DNA of 64,000 bases from Cheiracanthium punctorium (lineage: Eukaryota > Arthropoda > Arachnida > Araneae > Cheiracanthiidae). How positions within the stretch are numbered: the stretch's first letter is position 1; every line of letters starts with the position of its first letter. The translations under genes and the position numbers were made by a program. The notes beneath the pieces were generated by a model. That model ran no database searches, had not been told where the DNA came from, and was given only the letters and a program-made list of their open reading frames with translations. Of the stretch, positions 11,525 through 22,382 are shown one piece after another. The DNA lies in the NCBI GenBank assembly GCA_038373885.1, contig JAWZYV010016045.1, positions 1 to 64,000 on the forward strand, written 5' to 3'.

Positions 11525-12240
11525 CAGCCCTTTAATCAGAAGGAGTTGAACAATTTGGTTCGCGATCTAAAACTTTCAAAACAGCAAGCTGGACTTTTGG
11601 GGTCGAGATTGCAACAATGAAACGATCTAGCTCCAGGTACAAAAATTTCCTGTTTGAGATCAAAAGGTACTTCATTCGCTCCATATTTTGACATGCAGAA
11701 TTCAATGTGTGTATGTAGAGATGTCAAAGGTCTGCTGATGCAGCTAGGTGTACAACATAACTATCAGGAATAGTCACTCTTTATTGACTCTTGGACAAAC
11801 CAGATTGAAAGCAGTACTACTGCATAATGGCAATACTTTTCCATCTGTGCCTTTGGCTCATGCAGTAGACGTGAAAGAAACTTTTGAAACTATGGCCACT
11901 ATACAGGAAAATGGCTTAAAAGGAAATCACATGTAGCTGTAAAGGAAAATGTGAAAAATACTCCACTGGTTGAGCCTAATAAAATCAGTTTGTCTCCGAT
12001 TCATGTCAAGTTTGGTTTTATGAAGAACTTTGTTAAAGGCCTGGATAAATGAGGTCAGGTCTTCAATTATTTGAAAGAAAAGTTTCTCAAGCTGAGTGAA
12101 GCAAAGTTAAATGAAAGTATATTTATTGGACCACAAATAGAAAAATTGTTCAACGATCCATCCTTTTGATATCAGACTGACAAATATTGAGTTAGCGGCT
12201 TGGACCTTATTTAAACCAAGTGGGAAGGGCATTTTGGACA
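11525..12240 (+). pseudogene. Unassigned element-encoded protein, degraded copy
   Basis: Several frames and stops carry blocks collinear with the minus-strand copy at 24969-26545. In order: KLSKQQAGLLGSRLQQ, CRDVKGLLMQLGVQ, SLFIDSWTNQ, then with a frame shift LKAVLLHNGNTFPSVPLAHA, later HVKFGFMKNFVKGLDK and EAKLNESIFIGPQIEKLF. A central part containing the CxxC region is deleted. The conserved Asp in LFIDS is kept. I recognise the family only as an unnamed multi-copy protein seen in arthropods and cnidarians. Confidence 0.65.
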
Positions 12241-12604
12241 GGAAAAAGATGATATCTATGTTGGCATGTGTATACATATAAAAACTAATGTATACATATG
12301 AAATAATATTGAATTATTAAGTTCTTAATATGAATTTCTTGTTAGTTTCAATTATATCAAATTTTGTCGGTATTGCTGCTGATTTTCTTGTGCCTCTTGG
12401 AAATGTGACGTGATAGACATAAATTTATTTTACCAGTGAATTCAGTACCCCGAAATTAAGTAAATCCACCCATTTACAAACCAGAGGCAGAAAAAAAGTT
12501 CAATTTTGTTGACTAGTTTTATCAATAATCTAATTAAAAAAAATGTAATAATTATAAATTGTCCCCAAATGCTGTTTTGCATTTTGGGCACAAATCCCAA
12601 AGAA

Positions 12605-12796
12605 TCGGGGCCATCGTGATTCTACCGGGCCTGCTTGTGCACTCCGAAAAAGGCCTACGAACGTGGCCTGATTGGTTAGATTCGACCGTTAGATGATGTA
12701 TCTAAGTGCTGGAACCAATACGTGAGCATCTTTAGGACTCTTTGGATGAGTCATCGGAATGCAGAAGCAGGCCCGGTAGAATCACGATGGCCCCGA
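12605..12796. mobile_element. 192-bp MITE with about 30-bp perfect TIRs
   Basis: TCGGGGCCATCGTGATTCTA at the left is the exact inverse of the right end at 12777-12796, and the repeat continues through CCGGGCCTGCTT. No coding capacity. It lies inside the copy-2 element. Confidence 0.7.
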
Positions 12797-13149
12797 CAGA
12801 ACCGCAGAAATCGGGGAATGTCCTCAAAAATTGGGGACGTATTGTAAGGTGGCGAAATTTTTGAACATAGAATCGGGGACATGTCCCCAATTTTTATAAT
12901 TAGTGAAATAATTAACATTAATTTAATTAAAAACCAATGCAATAATTAAAAATTGTCCCCAATTCCCGTTTTACACTGTGGGTACAATTTGGAGAACGTC
13001 CTGAAATTGGGGACTGCCCCGGAAAACGGGGACGTTTGGTCACCTTAACGAATGGGCACCTTAGGTAATGGAATAGGAGTAGGTGAGAGGGAGCCTCGAA
13101 ATGAAAGCAGGCCTATAGAGAGTGTTAATCAGTTCTTGAACGTAATATA

Positions 13150-13287
13150 CCGGTGGTCATTGGCGCCAAACTATTTTTACGTGAAATGTGCTAGCAAACT
13201 ATTGCCAATCGTATTCCATATCATCAATAGTTTCAATTGTCCGGCATTTATCTTAAAGAAAAATCGCTCGTCTAGGTGGACCACCGG
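13150..13287. mobile_element. Small TA-flanked MITE (CCGGTGGTC ends)
   Basis: CCGGTGGTC and GACCACCGG are inverted ends flanked by TA. A diverged relative at about 50927-51073 shares CAATCGTATTC and the CACTCGTCT-type right part. Confidence 0.6.
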
Positions 13288-13814
13288 TATGCTACGACAG
13301 TACCGAAAAATGTATATCATGTGGTTAAATTAATTGAATTATAGAATTATAAATAAATTAATAAAATGAATTAAATTATTTACATTTTGATATATTTCAT
13401 TTAAACATATTTCGGAACCTTTCACTTTTGGGGCCCCACAGAAAACCAGGACCGAAATGTGCGATAATTGCCGATGTATAGAGAATAAGTTTGTCGTAAA
13501 TTGAAAATCCCACAATAGATGCGCCTTGTCAAGGTTTGCACGAAATTGTTATGCAGATACTTCGATCACTCAGCAAAGTTCTTAACTTGGTTAGAATTCT
13601 AGCTCAGAGGCATAGACAGATACTATTTGACTACGGATTACGTAGAAACTTAAACTTCCGGCCTATAGTAGGAAACGGGCACGTCCATTAGATGATGGGG
13701 ATGGCAGTCAGATGTACGACTGATGCTCATGAAGAAGTAAAGCTGCATTCACACTGGCCGTTACGTGCCGCTCAGACTCCGCGCTGATATCCTCATTAAT
13801 AACAATGATAATAA

Positions 13815-13847
13815 AAGTCCCGCATGCAATATTTGCATGCGGGACTT
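13815..13847. repeat. 33-bp near-perfect hairpin
   Basis: Fifteen bases, AAGTCCCGCATGCAA, pair exactly with TTGCATGCGGGACTT across a TAT loop. Confidence 0.85.
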
Positions 13848-14587
13848 AGCATGCAGTGCATTACAGATTATTATAGATTACTGAGCGTGGACGTCAACAC
13901 AAGAGGAAACACGTACATTCACTCCGCTGGCTTTACCCGACCCGCTTATTTGGATTCACTTTCACGGACAGATTGCCAATATTCTACGCGATCCGAAGTC
14001 AAACTATACAAAGTTTGTACGAAAATGTCATTAAGCCACGCACGATACGAACATACGGATTTTAATAGATCTGACTAGCTGCGTACCCGTTCTCCGCACG
14101 GTGGGAAACGAATATTTTCTTTGCACTTATATTTCGAATTAAACCCAGTAATGCGGAATTTCAAAACGTGGGAAAATACTTGAATCGTGACTAAAAGTTG
14201 ATGTCATGAGTGCAAATTTTGGCGATCAAAAAGGAAAGAAGTTTTCGAAAAATGCCTGATGCTTTCGAAAAATGCCTGATTTCTACAACATATAATTCTT
14301 TTTGTGAGGTTTAATTTATAGCATTAATATATAGTATATACCACATAAATAACCTTGCATGATGTTGACAACAATTTTATCTTGCAATTCGCAAATTGTG
14401 GACAATGTATTAGCTCAGTTATGTTACACACGACTTTACCTAAATTGAAAAACCTTCATGAAACAATGGATGCATCATTTACGTTTAAAAGTGAAAAATG
14501 CACCCTGCTCCGGTGAAAATCATGTCGCTGCAATTGCATGATGATATCTTATCTTTTTAGAATGTAATTTAACCTGAAAATAGAGGG

Positions 14588-14839
14588 TAATTGAAGAGCT
14601 GAGTGGATGAATATATAAAGTGACATTTTTACAGGTAAAATAGAGATTTCGGGGTGAAAGAACATGTGTTACTGCTGGATTGTTCCTGGTTCTGCCAATC
14701 TTACCATAAGGCAGTTTTCAGTGCATGAACAGAAAATAAATGAATTGATGAAAAACGACACTCTATTGATTTTACACTTGAATATCTAAAAATTTCTAAA
14801 TTGTGCCTTAACATGTTCCTCCACTCAGCTCTTCAATTA
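14588..14839. mobile_element. Possible MITE with 20-bp perfect inverted ends
   Basis: TAATTGAAGAGCTGAGTGGA at 14588 is the exact inverse of TCCACTCAGCTCTTCAATTA ending at 14839. The 252-bp interval has no coding capacity. The target duplication was not resolved. Confidence 0.5.
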
Positions 14840-15063
14840 TAGTAAATATTTTGCGAGTCTTAAACTATGTAAAACTAAAACGACCACAGCAAGTATATTA
14901 TTTAACACACTAAGATTAAAATAAAAAGAGTCAATAAATACGAAATCGATTAACTGTTCAGAAGCCAATCTTTTGTGTGATTTCTTTTACATCTTTTTGG
15001 TCTGAAAGCGACTAAACAGAGCACGAGGTTGACCATCTGGGCTGCTGTAGGCTCTGATATATA

Positions 15064-16565
15064 CACTCATGTCCATAAATTAAGGATAATGAAGTTGAGG
15101 CAAAGAAAGAGAAAGAAGCAAAACAAATTTGACTTATTTGTAAAGTCTATTTATTAAACAAAAAGTAAAGAGCATAAAAGATGCTATATGTTTGACATAA
15201 TAAATAAAAATTGCAAGTTTTACTCCCTTGACCAAATTTCAAAAAAGAACCTATTTACAAAAAACAGTATAACATGGTTAGTAGGATGGTTAATACGGAG
15301 TATGTCTTCCGGACGATGCAATAGAGGCCTGACAACGCCTAGGCATGCTGAGTATCAAATGATCAATCTGATCTTGGGGAATATTACACCACTCATCAAG
15401 CAATGCACTCCGAAGTTCCGGTAGGCAGGTGGGAGGGGGTTGACGGGCTGCAATTCGTCGGCCAAGCATATCCCACACATGCTCTATTGGATTCAAGTCC
15501 GGTGAGTATGCTGGCCAATGCATACGGGTGATATCCTCCGATTGAAGGCATTCGTCTACAATGTTTGCACGGTGAGGACGGGCTTTGTCATCCATAAACA
15601 CAAATTCAGCACCCATGGCGCCCCGAAACAAACGTACATGTTGTTCAGAATGACATCCCGATAGATGTGGCCTGTCATCGTTACACTGAACATGCAGGTC
15701 AGTTCTGGAACCAAGAATAATTCCTCCCCAAACGAGCCATCCTGCACCACCGTAACGGTGTCTTTCAATGGTGTTCTCTTGGTGGTAACGGGTACCTGGC
15801 GCTCTCCAGATGAATGTCCGGCGAGAATCAGACTCCAAACTAAACCTGGACTCGTCGGAAAACATCACACAAGACCACTGTTGCGGTGTCCACAATGCAT
15901 GCTCTCTACTCCAGGTTAATCGCAGGCGACAGTGAGTTGCGGTAAGTGGAACACATCTGACAGGCCTACGAGCATATAGACCAATGTGCCCTAAGCGTCT
16001 GTACACGGTCTGCCTTGAAACTGTCGTACCGGTAGCTGAAGAGAGCTGACGAGACAGGTCTGATGCTGTACTCCGTCTGTTTCTTTTGGCAGTAACTGCC
16101 AAATAGCGGTCCTCATTCGGCGTTGTAACTCGGGGGCGACCTGTGCTGTAACATCTACTCACATTACCATCATCTTGGAATCGTTGCCAAAGCCTGGAGA
16201 TGACACTCTGGGCGATTCCAAGTTCCTCGGATACTTCCAGCTGGGTACGTCCACATTCCAGTCGTCGGATAATTCTGCCACGTAAAACATCATCCAAATG
16301 CCTCCTTTGTGCCATAACTATGCAGTTTTTGCACTGAAATGCTTTCACAGCGCTTGTGAACAATTTTACTTCTTTGCCACCATTCCTTATATACCCCTCT
16401 CTTACACTCTCGTCATTGTGACGTATCATCCACGCCATCTGGTGGTTTCCTGTAATTTGCATATTCTTCATCAAGATGTGTGTGATCATTCCACAGGTGA
16501 AATTTTTATTTTAGAGATCAATTTCTGTGTGATTCTGAATTATCCTTAATTTATGGACATGAGTG
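15064..16565 (-). mobile_element. Tc1-type DNA transposon, nearly complete
   Basis: 1502 bp with inverted ends CACTCATGTCCATAAATTAA at left and its inverse at right, continuing through GGATAAT. TA flanks both ends (15062-15063 and 16566-16567). It encodes a single full-length transposase frame on the minus strand. The intact ORF and clean ends make it one of the younger insertions here. Confidence 0.92.
15290..16315 (-). CDS. Tc1-like transposase, DD34E
   Basis: A 341-residue frame starts at MAQRRHLDDV; longer upstream Met codons lie outside family homology. The N-terminal half holds the paired helix-turn-helix DNA-binding domain (ELGIAQSVISRLWQRF; GRPRVTTPNEDRY). The catalytic triad is visible: D in MFSDESRFSLES, D in FMDDKARPHRA and E in YSPDLNPIEHVWD, with 34 residues between the second D and E. 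The end, MPRRCQASIASSGRHTPY, is the usual Tc1 terminus. About 20 residues near + strand 15635-15695 (VQCNDDRPHLSGCHSE) are out of register: an adjacent frame encodes the expected FSVTMTGHIYRDVIL. Two compensating indels therefore scramble a segment between the first and second catalytic Asp. Activity is doubtful although the frame is open. Confidence 0.88.
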   Translation of the reverse strand: MAQRRHLDDVLRGRIIRRLECGRTQLEVSEELGIAQSVISRLWQRFQDDGNVSRCYSTGRPRVTTPNEDRYLAVTAKRNRRSTASDLSRQLSSATGTTVSRQTVYRRLGHIGLYARRPVRCVPLTATHCRLRLTWSREHALWTPQQWSCVMFSDESRFSLESDSRRTFIWRAPGTRYHQENTIERHRYGGAGWLVWGGIILGSRTDLHVQCNDDRPHLSGCHSEQHVRLFRGAMGAEFVFMDDKARPHRANIVDECLQSEDITRMHWPAYSPDLNPIEHVWDMLGRRIAARQPPPTCLPELRSALLDEWCNIPQDQIDHLILSMPRRCQASIASSGRHTPY

Positions 16566-16868
16566 TATATATATATCAACATTTTAAGGCCAAAGGAGGA
16601 TCCAAGAAAATTATATTTACATTATAGATAAATTACACTATAGATAAAGCCCCACTTAACACTGGGGCTTATACCAGTATTAAGTGGGCTTTACACGAGA
16701 TAAAATGAGTATTCACGATTACTCCCCCCTCCAGAAAAGTTTCTGGATCCGCCCTTGCATAAGGCTGAACTGAACTGCTTGTAACTCTTCATTTTCACGA
16801 CACTTCAAAAATTTAGTATTAGTCTGACGACCTTTAGCTACTTTTAATAATTTGTCTTTTTGGAATCT

Positions 16869-17235
16869 TTAACGCTTTGAGGCGCAACCCTTTCCCAACG
16901 CTGAAAAAAAGGGCAACCGTTGCCATCGCTCGACTTAACTACCAGCAAGATGAAGGACGATCGAAACGTTCATCGCGTGCCACAGATCTAGAGACCCCTT
17001 TTTCGACGACAGCTGGCTGTGCCATCCTTCCATTTTTCAGCAGATGCCAGTGCTGTTAAAAATAAACGTGACAATTGTTTTACGGGAAATGTGCTAAAAA
17101 GTAAAGGATTCTCGTGGAGCTATGTCACCCGCAACTATTTTTATAGAAATCAAATCTGTTCTTCGTGACTGGTAACAGTCAAAACGTCAGAGTTTGCTGT
17201 TCCCAGAACGGGATCACTGCGCGTTAAAGGGTTAA
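16869..17235. mobile_element. piggyBac-like MITE, copy 2, TTAA flanked
   Basis: It runs from TTAACGCTTTGAGGCGCA to the inverse TGCGCGTTAAAGGGTTAA. TTAA is present at both ends, the piggyBac duplication. It is homologous to 9711-10185 but lacks the right hairpin arm through an internal deletion. Confidence 0.75.
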
Positions 17236-17669
17236 AGCTCCAGATTCAACCAATCTTATTAAATATTTATGATAAAATGTTTATCATAAATATACATTTT
17301 TAATTTTAAGCTACAATTAGCTGTAGAATCTTGTAAAATTCTACTAGATGAAAAAAATGAAAATATTTTTTTTACTGTGTATTATTCCATTATAATTAAA
17401 GTATGCAGGGCTGCGTCTGCCCCCCCCCCCACACAAGACTCGGCCCTGGACCCCAGGGTCCACTCAGCCCCACCGTAGTGATTCACCCCCCCCCCTTTGT
17501 GTAGGAGGTTCGAATACATTAGCTGAAAACGACCAACAAATAATCTCAATAAATATAGCCAGATCTTCGAAAACAATTTGAATATTGCAACCATTGTAAT
17601 TCTAATATCGCCAAATCTGAGACAGCAGTTTTTACGCGGGAAAAAGAGGTCTGATATATATTATGTCTG

Positions 17670-17703
<34 letters not shown>

Positions 17704-17915
17704 CACCTGCCATAAGTTTTGTCAGAAAAGCAGGGAATCAGTATTATTGAAGAAGAATCTAAATAGCGTTTTTAAATAAATGAGTCTGAACTGAACAAAA
17801 TATCTGCCTACTTTATCTTTTTGACTATTACATGAAAATACTGTCCCATGGCTTTATTAATTTTATGGGTAAGGAAATAAGTGCAGGAGCCCTACAGCTT
17901 TCCTTAAGGGGTGGC
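17236..17915. other. Stretch with poly-C and poly-T tracts, no gene
   Basis: Poly-C runs at about 17420 and 17488, and a T-rich tract at 17675-17702. Probably old MITE remains; nothing is supported in detail. Confidence 0.4.
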
Positions 17916-18107
17916 CAGAGACGTACCCAGAAAAAAAAATTCGGGGAATGTCCAAAAATTTTGGAGGGAGTCCAAACGGTAAAAAAGGCAAACATTTTCA
18001 CACAAAGACTTCATTCTTCATCATTATTATTTAGCTAACAAATAATGAGATTTCTTCGGGGGGGCGGTGGTGGACTCCCTGGACCCTCCCCCCTGTATAC
18101 GTCCTTG
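17916..18107. mobile_element. Poly-G hAT MITE (CAGAGACGTACCCAG type)
   Basis: The ends CAGAGACGTACCCAG and CTGTATACGTCCTTG are roughly inverted, with a G-rich segment inside. The flanking 8-mers match only partly (five of eight). Confidence 0.5.
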
Positions 18108-18323
18108 GGTGTGGAAAACTGGGCAACTGCCCAGGGCAGCTAAAAAACTGTTGAAATCGTCGATCGATATCAAGTAGCCAAATAAACTTCCTAACCTAGA
18201 ACTGAAAACTGCACATCAGTAAGCCGAGAAAAAACACAGATTTTGTAATTTAGTGTGCAGCTTTCTCCTTCAAATTTACAGCATGGCTAATCTAGACTGC
18301 AGCTTTTACATTATGAGGGAAAG

Positions 18324-18488
18324 CAGTAGCGTAGCCAGAATTTTATTTTGGAGGGGGGGCTGTGTATCAAATTGTAAGCTACGTTCCATTATAAGCTAAA
18401 TATCAAATTGCCAGCTAAGTAAAATGTCCCATTTCGCGGGGGGGGGCGGGGACTGCAGTCCCCTCAGCCCCCTCTCGCCACGCCCCTG
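18324..18488. mobile_element. Poly-G hAT MITE with perfect 8-bp duplication
   Basis: The 165-bp element CAGTAGCGTAGCCAG...CTCGCCACGCCCCTG is flanked by AGGGAAAG at 18316-18323 and 18489-18496. It contains a poly-G tract and no ORF. Confidence 0.85.
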
Positions 18489-20773
18489 AGGGAAAGTATT
18501 GCATTCAAATCTTAATTAATTAAATAATCAAATTTACTTACTTAGATTCAGCAGCAGCAGCAGAGGGTTTTTTTAATTGGGGCTGGGGGGGCAGGTCAAG
18601 ATCCACAATTTATTAAGTAGACAAATTTGAAAAATTTGTAATTATTTTTTGTCTTGGGCCGCTAAACATGTTCCGCCCAGGGCCTGTAAAACCCTTAGCA
18701 CGTCCCTGGAGCCCTGATTTGTTTTATTGTAAATTTTAGCATTAATTACCTGATTTATTATAAAATTAAGTAAGATTTTGTTTTACCACTGTTTTATCTA
18801 ATGTAATAAAATAAATATCAATAGAAACAATTATGAAGGTTGCTAAAAATTTTAATTTAATCTAAAATTCTCTGAAAGAAAAGAATTACAGAAAACTGAG
18901 CTCCCATACAAATTAATCCATGAATGGCCTTTGTGTAATGCTGTCCCTTCTTATAATTTTGCACCTCTATTCGGGTAGATTTTAAAGGGGGCTTAACATA
19001 GAAACAGGGACATAGCGAGAAAAAATTTCGGGGGGATTCCCGAAAGCTAAAAACGCTAGAATTTCTCAAAAAATTGCATGAAATTTACTTGACATCCAAT
19101 AAACAAAAATTCAAAATTTCGGAGGGGGGGGGGAGGGAGAAGGCTAGCCATTGAGAATTATACAACAGCTCCATTTAGGCTAAATAATAATCAAAAATGA
19201 GGAGTGTCTGTCCGTTTTTGATTAATATAACTGTACTCAATTATGATTATTATTTAAGCTATAGAATGAGCGTTTTTGCAAAATCAGCCCTTTTTTAATT
19301 AACATATCTGTACTCAATTAAGATTATTATTTTAAGCTAGAAAAAGGGTGTTTTATTAAAATTTGCTGTTTTTGATTAATATATTGAATAATTCGTTTTC
19401 TTCATTTTTTATTATCAGAGCTGTAATCTATGATTATAAGCCCGAGAAAATAAGTTTTAAATCAAGGCAAATACGTTACATATATCTTAATACTCTATAA
19501 AAAAGAATTTTTTTAATGAATAGAATATAATTTCACTATAGTCTCTCGTTATAAAACGAATTCACAGTACAGCCAGAATACAGAAATGCAATCATGGTTA
19601 AACCAGCTGTGAGATTTAATGAAAGCAGCGATCCAATTTATTGACATGAAAAAGGTAAAATACTACTTACTCACTTTGGGTGGAGATATCATAACTTCAT
19701 TTGTTTTACAACAGCTTTTTATAATCCAATCGTAAGAAACTATGTCATTAAAGCGAAATCATACCTAAAGCATCTCCTCCATATCTAGGCTGAATTTATT
19801 TCGCAACTCTGAATATGAAAAAGACGCATTTGGTATTCGGATATAGCACAAAATTATCAATAGCGAATACACACACAACTATGCCCGACTATGAACCGTT
19901 AGCCGTTGAACAGCGTGGGTCCTGTGACAGTAATAGGATATGGCTCGTGGGGGAGAAGAGACAGACAGAATACTCAAGTAGACAAGATTTTTGCGGAAAA
20001 TGAGTTAAATAGAATATAGCGGATGGGGAGTGCTGGGGCGAATTGAGGCATTCACAAATTATTATCTTGAATGAGTATTTTTTGGCGTAAAAGGATTTAA
20101 ATCGGCCTATAAGAAATTTAATCAATAAATGAGTGTTAGTTTTAATCAATAGATTTAAGCGTGTATAATTCAAATAATTTACAGTACATAATTATTAACA
20201 CTCTCCACATTATCAAATTAACTTTATTGCACAATAACTATATCGCTATCCAAACTCAGTACAGTTTTTTAAATAAATAGTCGAAAATTACAGCACCTAC
20301 TTGCCCAGCTAGAAAAAGTCTGCATATTTTTTGCAAAAACATCTAGATTGTACTCAATTTGTGCATAAAAAGTGCATATTTTGAAAGTACTAGGGGCCAA
20401 GGCCCCCTAAACACGCAACGCTCGCTTTTCGTATGAGGCATTCGGCCCATAATAAGGCTTATTCGTAAAAAAGGCATAATTTCAACAGACAAAACTCAAA
20501 GATTGAATCAGATAGAATGTTACTGAGCTACACATCGCTTGGTTCTTGCATGTTCATTGGAATGTAAAAATTTAAACTTCACACTACAGTAGACCCCCCT
20601 ATAACACAGTAGATAGTTTCCGTGTTATAGAAATCCGTGTTGTACGGGTCCTGAGCAATACTCCACCTGAAGTGCAGACACAGCGTATAATAGCTGGAAA
20701 AATTATTTGCACTCCTCAGAAACACAACGATATTTAATGTATCCATTCAAAAAATATATTAATTAGGAGCTAA
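18489..20773. other. AT-rich stretch, short tandem repeats only
   Basis: Between 19195 and 19385 a motif of about 115 bp (TGATTAATATAACTGTACTCAATTA...ATTATTATTTAAGCT) is repeated two to three times. A Tigger-like single end (CAGTAGACCCCCCTATAACA) lies at 20588 without a visible partner. No gene is supported. Confidence 0.45.
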
Positions 20774-22382
20774 TCTATATAAATAAAATTAGACTTTTGT
20801 CTGTACATTTCTTAGAATTCAAAAATTTTGCGATTTCTGTCCGTTTCAAGCACCCGGGAATCCGATGCGACCCTCAAAAAAAAGTTTGTCTGTCTGTCAT
20901 TCTGTCCGTGACGCTTTTTTTGTTTAAGCATCACGTAAAAACGACTGAAGAGAATGATATGAAATTGGGTGTCATGATAGGTGGTCACTCAACTTAAAAC
21001 ATAGGCGTTGAATTTTAAAAAAATCTTGATTAGATTTTCAGATTTTGCGAAAATCGTTTCAAACTGCGTAAATTTGTGTTCGAGCATCACGTAAAAATGA
21101 CTGAAGCATTTGAAATGAATTTGGGTGTCATGATAGGTGGTCACACAACTTAAAACATAGGCGTCGAATTTTTAAAAAAAATCTTGATTAGATTTTGAGA
21201 TTTTGTGAAAATCCTTTCAAATTACGTAAATTTGTGTTCGAGCATCACGTAAAAACTACTGAAGCGATTGAAATGAAATTTGGTATCATCACTGGTGGTC
21301 ACGCAACTTAAACATTAGGCAGCGTATTTAAAAAAAAATCTTGATTAGGTTTTCAGATTTTGCGAAAATCGTTCCAAACTCCTTAAAATTGTGTTCGAGC
21401 ATCCCGTAAAAATGACTGAAGTAAATGAAATAAAATTTGGTATCATGATAGGTGGTCACTCAACTTAAAACATTGTCGTCGAATTTTTTAAAAACCTTTG
21501 ATTATATTTTGAGATTTTACGAAAATTGTTTCAAACTGCGTAAATTTGTGTTCGCACATCACGTAATAACTGCAAAGGTGAAAAAATGGTATTTGGTGAA
21601 ATGATAGGTGGTCACCTTAAACTATAAGCACCTAAAAAAAATCGATCAGATTTTGGGATTTTGCGAAAATCGTTTCAAACTGAGTGAATTTTTATTCACG
21701 TATTACGTAATAACGACTAAAGCGAATGATATGAAATTTGGTCACATGATAGGTTGTTGCTCAACATAAAGTATAGGTGTCTAATTTTTAAAACATTTTT
21801 TATTAGATTTTGAGATTTTGTGAAAATTCTCCCAAAATGCGGTTATATTTCTTCAATCATCGCGTAATAACGACTAATACGACAAATACGATTGGTGATA
21901 TGATAGGTAGTTGCTAACCTTAATTTATAGGTGTTGAATTTTTAAAATATTTTGATTACATTTTGAGATTTTGTGAAAATCGTTTTAAAATGCTGAAATG
22001 TTTGTTCCAGCATCACGAAATAAAGACTGCAGGGAATGAAACGAAATTTGGTGATATGATAGGTTGTCACTCAACTTAAATTCTAGGCTTCCAATTTTTC
22101 AAAAATGTTGATTCGATTTTGAGATTTTGCGATAATTATTTCAATATGCGTAAATATTCATTCGCGCATCACACAATTACGACTAAAGCGAATGAAATGA
22201 TATTACTTAGTTACTCTCTAACCTGTAATATTTTAACAATACATAAAAATTATAACTTCGCTTTCTTTACTTCGGCAACATACTACATCCATTCTGTGTA
22301 CTCCTACAATGCTAACGAAAGTTCTTGATTTTTAGAAATTTACATTCAGTACTAACCCGTCAACGACGGGTACTTCAGCTAG
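20774..22382 (+). mobile_element. Non-autonomous Helitron with internal tandem array
   Basis: The 5' end is TCTATATAAATAAAATTAG preceded by A. The 3' end is a short GC-rich hairpin (CCCGTCAACGACGGG) then TACTTCAGCTAG followed by T. These are the TC start, 3' hairpin, CTAG end and A/T insertion site that define Helitrons. There is no Rep/helicase ORF. Most of the 1609 bp is a tandem array. Confidence 0.85.
20929..22200 (+). repeat. About nine copies of a ~155-bp tandem repeat inside the Helitron
   Basis: The landmark GCATCACGTAAAAACGACTGAAG or its variants starts near 20929, 21083, 21238, 21397, 21553, 21695, 21855, 22010 and 22163. Each is followed by GATAGGTGGTCAC...CTTAAA, then a GATTAGATTTTGAGATTTTG block. 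Copies become more diverged to the right. Confidence 0.85.

Larger units (their letters stand above)
10447..13047 (+). mobile_element. Degraded TIR element carrying an unassigned protein family (copy 2)
   Basis: The left end (TAAAGTGACCATATTTT) and the right end (...GGGGACGTTTGGTCACCTTA) are inverted. Inward they share blocks of the type ATTGGGGACA...TTATAATTA. A plus-strand pseudogene at 11525-12240 is homologous to the one in the better-preserved element at 24365-27159. No clean target duplication was found. A MITE is nested at 12605-12796. Confidence 0.5.
13290..15063. other. Stretch with two inverted repeats and no gene
   Basis: It contains the hairpin at 13815-13847, a tandem duplication of TTTCGAAAAATGCCTGAT near 14236-14280, and an inverted 20-mer pair at 14588-14607 and 14820-14839. 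Otherwise nothing is recognised. Confidence 0.4.

Noticed and set aside
15665..15919. Plus-strand ORF over the Tc1 transposase
   Set aside because: It is the antisense shadow of the transposase reading frame.
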